Shown here: positions 25,776-34,900 of the stretch, piece after piece | How positions within the stretch are numbered: the first letter of the stretch is position 1 | How the letters are laid out: each line of letters starts with the position of its first letter | DNA from: CAYVBJ01 sp964449075 | Lineage (GTDB): Bacteria; Bacteroidota; Rhodothermia; Balneolales; Balneolaceae | Length of the DNA: 64,000 nucleotides | Assembly (NCBI GenBank): GCA_964449075.1 | Contig: CAYVBJ010000012.1 | Span: 18,633 to 82,632, forward strand | Reading direction: 5' to 3' | Translations under genes and position numbers: made by a program | Notes under the pieces: model-generated | Database searches by the model: none | What the model saw: only the letters and a program-made list of their open reading frames with translations | Told to the model about the DNA's origin: nothing

Positions 25776-26107
25776 AAAATTTTAAAATGGCTGATTCAGA
25801 GGTAAATAATAAATAATCTATATTAATACAATAAATACATAATAATTAATTTCACATATATATTACTTATACATTAATGATCTATAGTGAAATAAATTTG
25901 TTCTGCATAGAGTAAACATCATATATTGGAAATAGTTACTTAAAAAATCAAAGCCTTTCTCAGCAGTTCTATAGCTCATCCTTAATTCAATCCGGCACCG
26001 CATTCTATTCTTCGGGGTCAACTTTTCCGATATGATTCGCAGGGTTACCGGCATACCACGGATATCTTTCTTCATCCACGATTACAGTGTGTCCCGGCAA
26101 AATGGCT
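25776..26107. other. AT-rich intergenic region with a short gene remnant
   Basis: These 332 bases are AT-rich, with a run of A/T near 25800-25870 and no complete gene. The right-hand 108 bases hold a coding-looking fragment on the minus strand (listed separately). A 70-codon open frame in another phase (25863-26075) has no family resemblance and is judged spurious. Confidence 0.55.
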
Positions 26108-26112
26108 TTATT
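26005..26112 (-). pseudogene. Possible C-terminal remnant of a hexapeptide acyltransferase
   Basis: The minus-strand frame ending with a TAG at 26005-26007 reads PGHTVIVDEERYPWYAGNPA, then NHIGKVDPEE. The core YAGNPANHIGKV resembles the last turn of left-handed beta-helix (LbetaH) O-acetyltransferases, where GNPAKxI is highly conserved. The open frame begins after a TGA at 26113-26115, so at most 35 codons remain and no start is evident. It adjoins the PCuAC gene's stop on the same strand. A chance open frame is possible. Confidence 0.35.
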
Positions 26113-26578
26113 TCATTTGAACAGGTGCTTTGAAATCCACAGGTTGATGATCTTTAAAATTCAAAGTTACTTCAACAGTGTCGCCCTCACTGATTGTTTG
26201 TTCCAGCTGCATCAGCATGATGTGAAAGCTTCCGGGCTGAAAGCGTACAGTTGATTGCGCAGGGAGAGCAAGTTCTTCGATATATCGCATTCCCATCATT
26301 CCCTCTTCCCGTTCATAGGTTTCATGTATTTCAGAAATTTGTGCAATTTCAGATTTCACGGATGTTATTGTGTCGGTCTCTGTGTAGCCGTTTGAGATTA
26401 AAAAATAGACAGCGCTGTTTCCATCCACACTGCCGGGTCTTGCCCAGGCATCGGATATTTGAATTTCATTCTGTGGTATAATCTCGGCAGCGCCGGATTG
26501 AGGTTCGTTTTTGCTGCAGGAAATCATCTGCAAGAGAATTGAAAGGGTTAACAGAGAGCAGAGGTTCAATTTTTTCAT
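26108..26578 (-). CDS. Copper chaperone PCu(A)C lipoprotein
   Basis: A 156-residue PCu(A)C-type copper chaperone. Lipobox ISC (Cys21) anchors it to a membrane facing the periplasm. The copper-binding set is visible: IHETYEREEGMMGMR (His95 and a run of Met residues) and SFHIMLMQL (His/Met near 121-126). The family delivers Cu(I) to the CuA centre of cytochrome c oxidase, often with SCO. The SCO gene is 86 bases upstream on the same strand, and a cation-diffusion transporter precedes SCO, so the three look like one copper-handling group. Confidence 0.88.
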   Translation of the reverse strand: MKKLNLCSLLTLSILLQMISCSKNEPQSGAAEIIPQNEIQISDAWARPGSVDGNSAVYFLISNGYTETDTITSVKSEIAQISEIHETYEREEGMMGMRYIEELALPAQSTVRFQPGSFHIMLMQLEQTISEGDTVEVTLNFKDHQPVDFKAPVQMK

Positions 26579-26664
26579 ATTTTTATGTAAACTGATGTTC
26601 GTTATCTTTTTTCCAGGTATTCATGATCATCGATCAGTTGTTCATCGAATCGATGTTTTTTTCT

Positions 26665-27246
26665 TCAAAGGAGTTTGTTCAAATCTTCAATGACAATTAC
26701 CGGCTTGGTCATGCTTCCTCCGTAATCCATTATTTGTTGTGCACTTTCATTTAAGAGCAGAATTTTATCGGAGTGATTGATAAAATAGAGCTCTTCCCCG
26801 TTTTCAAGTTCTTTTGTGTAAGATATCTGTTTTCGTACACCCACCCGGTCCATAAAGCTTTCAATAACATCCGGATTACCGGTCAAAAAGTGAAACGGCG
26901 GACGGTTCATGTCAAACGCTTCTGCATAGTTTTTCAATACACCGGGAGTATCTCTTTCGGGGTCGAACGTGACAGCAACAAATTGAACATTTTCCGGATC
27001 TTCCATCCCGTCGTGGATGTTCTTTAAATTTGCAGTTATAAATGAGCAGATATCCGGGCAATTGGTATAGATAAATCCCATTACCACCGGTGAACCCTTC
27101 AGATCGTCGGGAAAAATGATTTGATTGCCATTTTGATCAGTCAGCTCAAATTGCACATCATTAAAATCATCCTGGACTTCAGGTCCGCATGATGATAGAA
27201 AAAGTACAAAGAACAGACATGAAAAAAGAACTGATTTTACATACAT
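26665..27246 (-). CDS. SCO family protein (copper insertion into cytochrome c oxidase)
   Basis: A 193-residue lipoprotein. Lipobox LSSC (Cys20). The thioredoxin-like core contains the SCO copper site: TNCPDIC (Cys63 and Cys67) and His158 in FINHSDKILLL. SCO proteins deliver copper to, or reduce cysteines of, cytochrome c oxidase subunit II. The gene's start overlaps the preceding CDF gene's stop by 10 bases, and PCuAC is downstream. The co-occurrence strongly suggests that the organism has a CuA-containing terminal oxidase. Confidence 0.93.
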   Translation of the reverse strand: MYVKSVLFSCLFFVLFLSSCGPEVQDDFNDVQFELTDQNGNQIIFPDDLKGSPVVMGFIYTNCPDICSFITANLKNIHDGMEDPENVQFVAVTFDPERDTPGVLKNYAEAFDMNRPPFHFLTGNPDVIESFMDRVGVRKQISYTKELENGEELYFINHSDKILLLNESAQQIMDYGGSMTKPVIVIEDLNKLL

Positions 27247-28139
27247 GAATCTTCAATTTTATGATTGCACTCTTTAAATTCAAACTCGAGTGTTGAGTGT
27301 GAGATCGAGAATTTTTTATTTAACAACTCTTTAATTTCTGCTTTTATGGTTTCGAGTTCATCTGTTTCTGAGCGATCGATCTTCACATGGCATTCCAGGA
27401 GACGATTTTTTTCATCAAGATTCCAGACATGGATATGATGTACGTCAAGAACATGTGTGACAGACTCGATTGATTCTTTGATTTCAGCAATGTCAATATC
27501 TGACGGGGTAGATTCCATCAGGATGTCGATTGTTTCTCTCAGCAGGTAAAAACTTTGATACAAAATGTATCCTGCTATCAGGAGAGTAATAATGGTATCA
27601 ACGATTGAAAGTTCATAAAGCCAGACAAGCAGGCCGCCGATAATGACAGAAACGGAACTTATTGCATCCCAGAAAATGTGAACATAAGCACTTTTAATGT
27701 TGATATTGTTTTTGGAGTCACGGTGTAAAAGAAGTGCTGTAATCACATTGCCGATGAGCCCGACCAGTGCTACCCACAGCATGATTCCGCCATCAATAAC
27801 CTGCGGATCAAAAAATCGCTCAATTCCTTCTTTAATCAGGAAAAAAGCAATGATAACCAAGGCTACCAGGTTTATAAAAGCCGCAATGATTTCCGCCCGT
27901 TTATATCCAAACGTTTTTTGAGCATCAGGGGATTTTTTTGAGATTTTCCGGGCAACGAGTGAAATACCGAGTGAAGCCGTATCACTCAGGTTGTGAAGTG
28001 CATCAGAGAGAAGAGCCAGGCTGTTGGAAAGTATCCCGCCAACAACTTCAGCAATGGTGATGGCGAGGTTTAGAAATATTGAGATCCATAACCGGCCTTC
28101 GGTGGTGGGTCCGTGTTTATGTAAGTGTTTGTGACTCAT
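27237..28139 (-). CDS. Cation diffusion facilitator family transporter
   Basis: A 300-residue inner-membrane transporter of the CDF (ZitB/CzcD) family. A His-rich N-terminus (SHKHLHKHG), six membrane helices from about residues 18-210, and the metal-binding aspartates in ALLSDALHNLSD (helix II) and HIFWDAISSVSVI (helix V). The cytoplasmic C-terminal domain includes HHIHVWNLDE. Zn2+ is the usual substrate; Co2+ or Cd2+ may also be used. It is first in the minus-strand group CDF-SCO-PCuAC (overlap of 10 bases with SCO). An extra His run in the N-terminus is characteristic of ZitB-like exporters. Confidence 0.9.
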   Translation of the reverse strand: MSHKHLHKHGPTTEGRLWISIFLNLAITIAEVVGGILSNSLALLSDALHNLSDTASLGISLVARKISKKSPDAQKTFGYKRAEIIAAFINLVALVIIAFFLIKEGIERFFDPQVIDGGIMLWVALVGLIGNVITALLLHRDSKNNINIKSAYVHIFWDAISSVSVIIGGLLVWLYELSIVDTIITLLIAGYILYQSFYLLRETIDILMESTPSDIDIAEIKESIESVTHVLDVHHIHVWNLDEKNRLLECHVKIDRSETDELETIKAEIKELLNKKFSISHSTLEFEFKECNHKIEDSCM

Positions 28140-28468
28140 AGTTGATTATAACCGGGCAAGGGAATCAATCCGGTGCCGGAATATTGCTTAAAATAAGTGC
28201 TGAGACTGTCCATAAAGTATAACTGACCGCTGCTTAGCTTAAAATATTCAGCTTAATTTTAAATATATGTAGTATAAGTTCTTCGTGTTACTTTGAGTCC
28301 TCATGTCCTCGTGGCAAAAACCAGCAGTTTATTGCCAGGAGGACACAAAACCTCACCTAAGCACACTTTTAATTAGTAAGGCATAGACAAATCAAATACA
28401 TCTTTTTGGATAGCCTCCTTAGCCTTGTATCGTTATAATTTAACACGATTCAATGAAGAAAAGGTGAA
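28140..28468. other. Intergenic region with a long hairpin
   Basis: The 329 bases between the M14 gene's end and the CDF start have no gene. A strong hairpin is at 28305-28344 (listed separately), within a phrase CTTCGTGTTACTTTGAGTCC that resembles a repeat common in this part of the tree. The rest is AT-rich. Confidence 0.55.
28305..28344. repeat. Imperfect 11-bp hairpin, possible repeat-derived terminator
   Basis: GTCCTCGTGGC (28305-28315) pairs with GCCAGGAGGAC (28334-28344) at 10 of 11 positions, leaving one G-G mismatch. It lies 125 bases after the end of the M14 gene; too distant for a simple terminator but a candidate structured repeat. Confidence 0.5.
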
Positions 28469-29758
28469 TCATTCGGAAGGAACAGGTTCTGCTTTCAGGT
28501 ATCGGTTTTCGTACTCTTTGATCATCTGTTTCATAAACAGTTCAGCGGAGGTGCCGGCAAAGTCTGCCAGAAGGCTTCTGTCCATACGGTCATCTACCTC
28601 AAAAGTTACTGCATCTACACCAAAAGTATTCCATGTCCAGTTTTTGGCAATGGGCGAGCTGGTATCAAAAGGCTCAATATTGATCCGGATGTCGTCGAAG
28701 GCTTCTGTAATTGAATCATACCAATGGTATGTAAAATGTTGTGGAAATGTGCTGATATCGCGGTTAATCGGGTAGAAAATATTTTCATCTGTTGAATGAA
28801 AATCAATTGCATAGAATACTTCCCTGTCGTTTCTCTCATTTAAAGGCAGTAGTGCATTTCGTATGGCTTCTGTTTCAGGCTGGTTGAAATCCTGCCAGTC
28901 TCGGTTCAGATCCACCCCCGCTGCATTGTGCCGCCAGTGTCCGTTATCGGTACCATCGGGATTTATCAACGGGAATGCCCAGACATCGAAATATTCGCGA
29001 AACCGCTTTGCTGTTTTAGAATCTCCGGCAACAGCCTCGATAAAATGGAGACCTACAAGATAGCCCGGTACTTCAGGTGGATGCTGGCGTCCATAGATAA
29101 TCACAACTCCGCGTGTATTATGAGTGCTTTTACCATTGATATTAACCTGTTTAATCGGCCGGTTTTGATGAGAATAGCCGATCGTTCTGCTGTTCACAAA
29201 CGATTTAAATTTGAGTTTTGATAACCATTCCTGAAAATCGGAAGTGGTCTCAATTTCCTGCGCAGATACCCAGATAGTATCGGGATTTACACTCAATGTG
29301 AGATGCCCGGTTTCAGTTAACGTATCTACAGAAAATGAAGAGGAGTCAATTGTGCTCCAGCTTTCTCCGCCGTCATAGCTCAGTTTTGGAATATAACGCT
29401 GCCTGTTTTCAGGGTAGTTTAATTCGATTTCAATTTCAGCCGGATTGTCGGCCCACACTTTAAACCCGTACCAGGGACTATTATTAATGGGAGAGTTTTC
29501 AGGTTCTATAATCACACGATAATGATTTTTCCCGATACGGTACGAATCGCTGACCCGGGCTGCGGTGAATTCATTGCTGATCCAGACTCCGTCTGATAAA
29601 AATCCGAATGTCCGTTTGTGCTGTGGAATTATCACTTTATCTGTTGTTATATTTCCTCCTTCCGGATCGTAAGAAAAACCTGTAAACTCCTGCGTTTTGC
29701 AAGCTGATAAAAGAATACCAAATAAAAGAACAACGCATAAAAACTGAGTTATTTTCAT
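28469..29758 (-). CDS. M14-family zinc carboxypeptidase lipoprotein
   Basis: A 429-residue lipoprotein (lipobox LSAC, Cys20). Residues about 25-165 form a beta-rich N-terminal domain. The M14 catalytic domain follows: zinc ligands in GRQHPPEVPG (His and Glu), a substrate Asn-Pro-Asp-Gly segment NPDGTDNGHWRHN, DLNRDW, the third ligand in AIDFHSTDENIFYP and the catalytic Glu in VTFEVDD near 400. Exported metallocarboxypeptidase of the type that trims peptides or muropeptides. The substrate is not clear from sequence. Single gene. Confidence 0.87.
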   Translation of the reverse strand: MKITQFLCVVLLFGILLSACKTQEFTGFSYDPEGGNITTDKVIIPQHKRTFGFLSDGVWISNEFTAARVSDSYRIGKNHYRVIIEPENSPINNSPWYGFKVWADNPAEIEIELNYPENRQRYIPKLSYDGGESWSTIDSSSFSVDTLTETGHLTLSVNPDTIWVSAQEIETTSDFQEWLSKLKFKSFVNSRTIGYSHQNRPIKQVNINGKSTHNTRGVVIIYGRQHPPEVPGYLVGLHFIEAVAGDSKTAKRFREYFDVWAFPLINPDGTDNGHWRHNAAGVDLNRDWQDFNQPETEAIRNALLPLNERNDREVFYAIDFHSTDENIFYPINRDISTFPQHFTYHWYDSITEAFDDIRINIEPFDTSSPIAKNWTWNTFGVDAVTFEVDDRMDRSLLADFAGTSAELFMKQMIKEYENRYLKAEPVPSE

Positions 29759-29973
29759 CTGTATGTGAATAATTTTGTAGATTTTAATTTCATTAAATGT
29801 ATATCAGGATCAGAAAAATTACGTTCCATTAAGAATATTTACATGCATACCAAACAGCTCAAGCACGCCCGGAAGTTATTATCTATCAAGATGAAAGGAA
29901 ACTGAACACGAAATGATTTTAACGTATTTTAAGATATAATGAGTTTATTTTTCAAATCAAAATTATCAATCAG

Positions 29974-31920
29974 GTGAATAAAACTGCCCTTCGGGATAAA
30001 AGCTGCGTTTTCACCGGTTCAATTTCCTGTTCCATACTTGTTTTAGTTTCACTTTTCACTTTTTCTGGCACTTTATCTGCCCAGGACAATGAAGAAAAAG
30101 AAATCATCTGGAAGGTCGATATAAAAGGAAACGACACGTTTGCCAATATGTTTCTTTTTAATATCATAGCTGCAGACGAACCCAGTTTTTTCCAAAAATT
30201 ATTGGGCAAAACTGGTGAATATGAACTTATTGAAACAGAACTGCGACGTGATGCAATACGGATTGAAAGGTATTACCAGAGACGTGGATTTTCAAATGTT
30301 TCCGTTAATTATGAAATAGAAGATTTGGGTAGGGATGGGAAAAAGAGAGTTGTTTTTAACGTTCAGGAGGGCACCCCCATTCGCATAAGTTCATTAAATC
30401 TTATTATAGAAGCTGAAGAGAAGGAGAGAACATATATTCGCAACTCACGACCGTACCAGAGAGCTCTCAAGGAGCATGAATTCCAGGAAGGCAGAAGATA
30501 CCAGGTTATCAGGACACCTGACGTTGAAGGCAAATTTACGGATGTGATTCAAAACCTGGGATTTGCCTATGCGAATGTGAGTGTTGAAGCTGAAGTGGAT
30601 TCTGCAGCACTCACTGCAGATGTTACAATTCGTAACACCCCCGGTCCTAAAACATATGTGGATGATTTTATTGTGGAAGCAGATTTGAGTGTGCCTGAGA
30701 AAATTTTAAACCGTGAAACAGGGATAGAAAAGGGAAGTTTATATAGCGCTAAAGATGTTCAGGAAGCGCAAAGACAGATTTTTAATCACCATCTGTTCCG
30801 TTTTGCAACAATCAGTATTCCTGAACAACCCAGAGATTCGTCGCTAACCATGCTGATTCGCGCGCGTGAGAATTTGCCGAGATCTTTTGAAGCCTCTTTA
30901 GGTGTCGGGCGAGAAGAAATTGTAAGAGGGCAGCTGTCATGGCAGCACCGCAATATTACAGGAAGCGGTCACCGGTTCAGTGCTTCATCAAGAGGATCTT
31001 TTATTGAACAGCGTCTTAATGCCGACTACCTGATACCGTATGTCTTCAATACCAAGAGCAGTTTCGTAACTTCCCTGTTTGGCCAGCGCAGACTTGAACC
31101 ATCTTTTGAACTGCTCAGAACAGGTATCACGAACAGTTTAATTTATCAGCCCCGCAGAAACCTTACCGGTTCGTTCTCTTATGAGTTTTCTATTAACAAA
31201 GAACTTTCCCGAAGAGACAACAGGACAGCGCTTCCCGATACGGTTTTAAATTTTGATGTGTCATCCCTCTCTTTTTCAGGGTTTTACAGCGAAGGGTTTT
31301 CCCGCGAACAGCGAGGCTGGGTTGTACAGCCTGCTATTGAAATTTCAGGCACGTTCAGAGAGTCTACATTTCGATTTCAAAAATTCTCGCTTGACGTACG
31401 ACGTTTTACGGAGCTGACAAATTCTACTGTTCTCGCCACAAGATTAAGCGGAGGTACTATCTTTTTTGCCGATAACGACAGTCTACCATCCGCTATACGC
31501 TTTTTTACAGGTGGTACAAATTCGGTTCGTGGATGGTCGCGGCAGGACTTGGGGCCCAAAGTGGCTACATTTAATGAAGATGGTACTTTTGATGAATTTA
31601 TAACGATTGGAGGAAGAATTCTGTTTAATTTTAACGTGGAGTTCAGACAACAAATCAACTCATTTATCGAAGGATTTGGTATAGCTGCTTTTCTTGACGG
31701 TGGACAGGTTTGGCGCAGTTTTAACAGGTTTAATGAAAGATCTGTTCAATTCGGAACGGGCGGAGGATTTCGATATCAATCACCGATCGGACCAGTCAGA
31801 ATAGATCTTGGTTATAAAGTAAATCCAACGGATGAAGATCTTGACATTTTTGAAGAGCGGGATTTTGGAAACATCTGGAATAAAATAAATATACATTTTA
31901 GCATCGGTCAGGCATTTTAA
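29974..31920 (+). CDS. BamA/TamA-family outer-membrane assembly protein
   Basis: A 648-residue Omp85-family protein starting with GTG. After a signal sequence (about 16-36) come POTRA-like repeats (about 45-270), with the recognisable start WKVDIKGNDTFAN and ITRNTPGPKTYVDDFIV-like turns. A C-terminal barrel (about 290-648) contains GGTNSVRGWSRQDLGP, the lid-loop motif of BamA/TamA (VRGY/F family). It lies 21 bases upstream of a TamB-like gene, so TamA is the natural label; BamA paralogues cannot be excluded. Together TamA and TamB move or assemble outer-membrane proteins or transfer phospholipids across the periplasm. Confidence 0.88.
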   Translation: MNKTALRDKSCVFTGSISCSILVLVSLFTFSGTLSAQDNEEKEIIWKVDIKGNDTFANMFLFNIIAADEPSFFQKLLGKTGEYELIETELRRDAIRIERYYQRRGFSNVSVNYEIEDLGRDGKKRVVFNVQEGTPIRISSLNLIIEAEEKERTYIRNSRPYQRALKEHEFQEGRRYQVIRTPDVEGKFTDVIQNLGFAYANVSVEAEVDSAALTADVTIRNTPGPKTYVDDFIVEADLSVPEKILNRETGIEKGSLYSAKDVQEAQRQIFNHHLFRFATISIPEQPRDSSLTMLIRARENLPRSFEASLGVGREEIVRGQLSWQHRNITGSGHRFSASSRGSFIEQRLNADYLIPYVFNTKSSFVTSLFGQRRLEPSFELLRTGITNSLIYQPRRNLTGSFSYEFSINKELSRRDNRTALPDTVLNFDVSSLSFSGFYSEGFSREQRGWVVQPAIEISGTFRESTFRFQKFSLDVRRFTELTNSTVLATRLSGGTIFFADNDSLPSAIRFFTGGTNSVRGWSRQDLGPKVATFNEDGTFDEFITIGGRILFNFNVEFRQQINSFIEGFGIAAFLDGGQVWRSFNRFNERSVQFGTGGGFRYQSPIGPVRIDLGYKVNPTDEDLDIFEERDFGNIWNKINIHFSIGQAF

Positions 31921-31941
31921 ACCGAACCGCAGAAGAGAAAA

Positions 31942-34900
31942 ATGGAAGAAACAAAATCACATAAAAAAAACCGGTTCATAAAGCCTCTTATCATCGTGGC
32001 ATCGGTTGTTCTTCTTCTAACAGCGATCAGGCTGGTGCTAAAAAGTGACTGGCTTCTTGAGTATGTTCGAACCGTTGCAGAGAATGAAGTTTCAGCACAG
32101 TTAAATGGAACCGTTTCAATAGATGAGCTAAATGGAGACCTCTTGAGCGGTTTAACTTTGATTAATGCCGATATATTGGATCAGAGAGAGAATCGTTTGA
32201 TTCATGCAGATACAATACATGTTGGTTATAATATTTTTTCTCTGTTAAAAACCCCGTTAATGATCGATGGAATTGTTATATCCGGTTTAACTATCAATGC
32301 AAACCAGGAAGATGATGGAGAGTGGAACCTGTTAAATCTCTTGCCTGAAGAAGAGGATGAGGGGGCTGAAAGTACTCCTCTTTACTGGTTCGTTGATTTT
32401 TTAAGGATAAAAAATTCAGAATTATCAGTACGTTCCGGGGAACTGCCCGACGGACAGGTAAATATTGAGGAGTTTGAACTGGTTTCTTCCGTTGGGTTTA
32501 TAGAAACCGGGTGGCTTGCAGTAATTGATGAACTGAGTTTAAACATTCTTCAGGAAAGATTGAGTGATCCGGTTGAAATTCAGGCAAGCGGCTCCGGCGA
32601 CGAGGTGAAAATCAATCTTGAGCAACTACTCATCGCAACCGGAAGAAGCTTTTTTAATGCATCCGGTGTGTATGAAACCGACACAATAGTAGATGGGAAG
32701 GCCGATGCCAAACCGATTTCATGGAAAGATCTCAGTCTGTATACCGAAGACATTCCGGTTCAGCAGGATTTAAATATTTCACTTACAATTAGCGGACAAT
32801 TACCGGAACTCAATCTTGAGATGGAAGCCGGTGCAGAGGGTCTGGAAAATCTGGTAATAAAAGGTGTGTTTTATACAGGTGAAGAACCCGGGCTGAACAG
32901 CCTGCAAATTGATGCAACTAACATAAACGGGGCACTTTTTACAGGAGCAGATGATCTGCCCAAAATTAAGGAAGCCGGGTACTCGGGATCGGGCTTTATT
33001 TCATTTTATCAGCCGGATAGCTCTGAATGGATAAGCAATCTGGAAATCAATCAAATTGAACAAAATGAGTTGACAATTGACAGGCTGACTGCAAGTCTGA
33101 ACTTCACTGACCGTCAGTTATCTGTAGAATCAGAGATGGTTCGGGAAAATCAATCTGTTACTATGGAATTTTTAGCTGACCAGGTAACTTCCGACCTGCC
33201 GGACTGGTCTGCCACCATAACTGCCGATGAAATTTCGCCTTCAGCCTGGGTATCCGGCTTGCAGGTTGAAGCTCTTTTGAATGCAAGACTGGAGGCAAAC
33301 GGAAAAGGGTTTTCACCTTCTGAACAGCCCATAGAGTTTAGTGTCAATCTTTCTGAAAGCATTGTGAACGGCCAGGCATTTGAAGAGGCATCGGTTGAAG
33401 GGACGCTTACAGAGGATCAGATCAAATCGTTTTTCTCAGGCAGGATTGACCGATCAACTTTGTCAGCTGATATTGATATATCAAACTGGCAGGAAGCACC
33501 ATCTTATGTTTTTTCCGTATCCGTCTCGGAACTGAATTTTTCAGAAATAAAAGGGTTTAGTGATTTTACCACCTACATAAATGCAACTGCCGAAGGAGAA
33601 GGCGAATATTTTGATTTCGAATCCATGAATCTGCAGATGTCAGCACATATGGATTCAAGTATCATCAACGGTGAAGCTGTAGATACACTGTTCATCAATG
33701 CTTCTCTGAATAGAGGGGTTTTGAATGTCGATGATATGATATTGGAAAGCCCTATAGCAGACGGGACTTTCACAGCACGTCAAGATCTGTTTGATCTTCA
33801 GGATCTGAATAACGAACTGGATTTTAAACTTGATATTAAAAATCCCCAGCCTCTTGCACCACTTTTCGATGCAAAAGAATTAAACGGAGAGGGTAATTTT
33901 TCGGGAAAACTGGCTATTATTGAAAACGGGGTATCACAGATCGACAGTAACCTGGAGCTTGCAGAGTTCAGTTACGACTCACTGCTGACTGTTGACCGTA
34001 TAACAAATTCAGCCAGGGTTACTCTTTATGAAAAACCCGATATAGGGATAAATTTGAGTATGGAGCAACCGGTCGTAAATGGATTTTCAATCCAGGATTT
34101 TGAACTGAGTACAAATTTTATGATCACCGACAGTCTCATATCCGGTACAATGAATTCAAATGTAGTCAACGATACGGAAAGCTCACTTCACCAGGAAGGT
34201 TCATTTCGCATTCAGGGAAATAATGCGGAACTGATCAATGATCAGCTGACTTTTGAGACTCCGCTGAGAACTTTATCGCTTCAGTATCCTTTCAGAATCC
34301 AATACAGAGACAAGGTTTTGAGTACAGATACACTTCTTCTTACAACAGAAGAAGATGATGCTTTTATCAGGTTTGACATAGCAGGGATCGACTCGTTAAA
34401 CCAGGAATTGAATCTGGAGGCTTCAAAGCTGAATATTGGAGTTTTACAGAGAACGCTGACTGATCAGTCTATGGCAGAAGGCTTTTTATCGGGAAGATTC
34501 CATTTGAAAAACAGTCCGGATTCTTTAAATCTGGTGGCTTCAGGTAAAGTGAGCAGTTTTGAAATGCACGATGGTGAAATAGATTCAATTGTAGTGGATG
34601 CAAAGGTTCAGGATGAATGGCTGAATGGCACAATTGGCGGATGGAACGGCGAAAACACAATAATTCAGGGTGCAATCAGGGTCCCATATCTTCCAGGTGA
34701 TCCCCTCACTTTTGATGAACAGTTTTTTGACAGAAACATTGACGGTCGTTTTCAGGTAAACCCAACCAGCATAAGTTACTTTCTCTCATTTTTAGAGGAT
34801 GTCAGTTATGAGCAAACAGACGGCCTGTTTTCTTTTGAGGGCCTGGTATCCGGAACCGCAGGAAACCCGGAGTTTACCGGGTCAATTCTGACAACTGAGG

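Noticed and set aside
25863..26075. 70-codon minus-strand open frame
   Set aside because: Different phase from the acyltransferase-like fragment, no recognisable motif and no ribosome binding site; judged chance.
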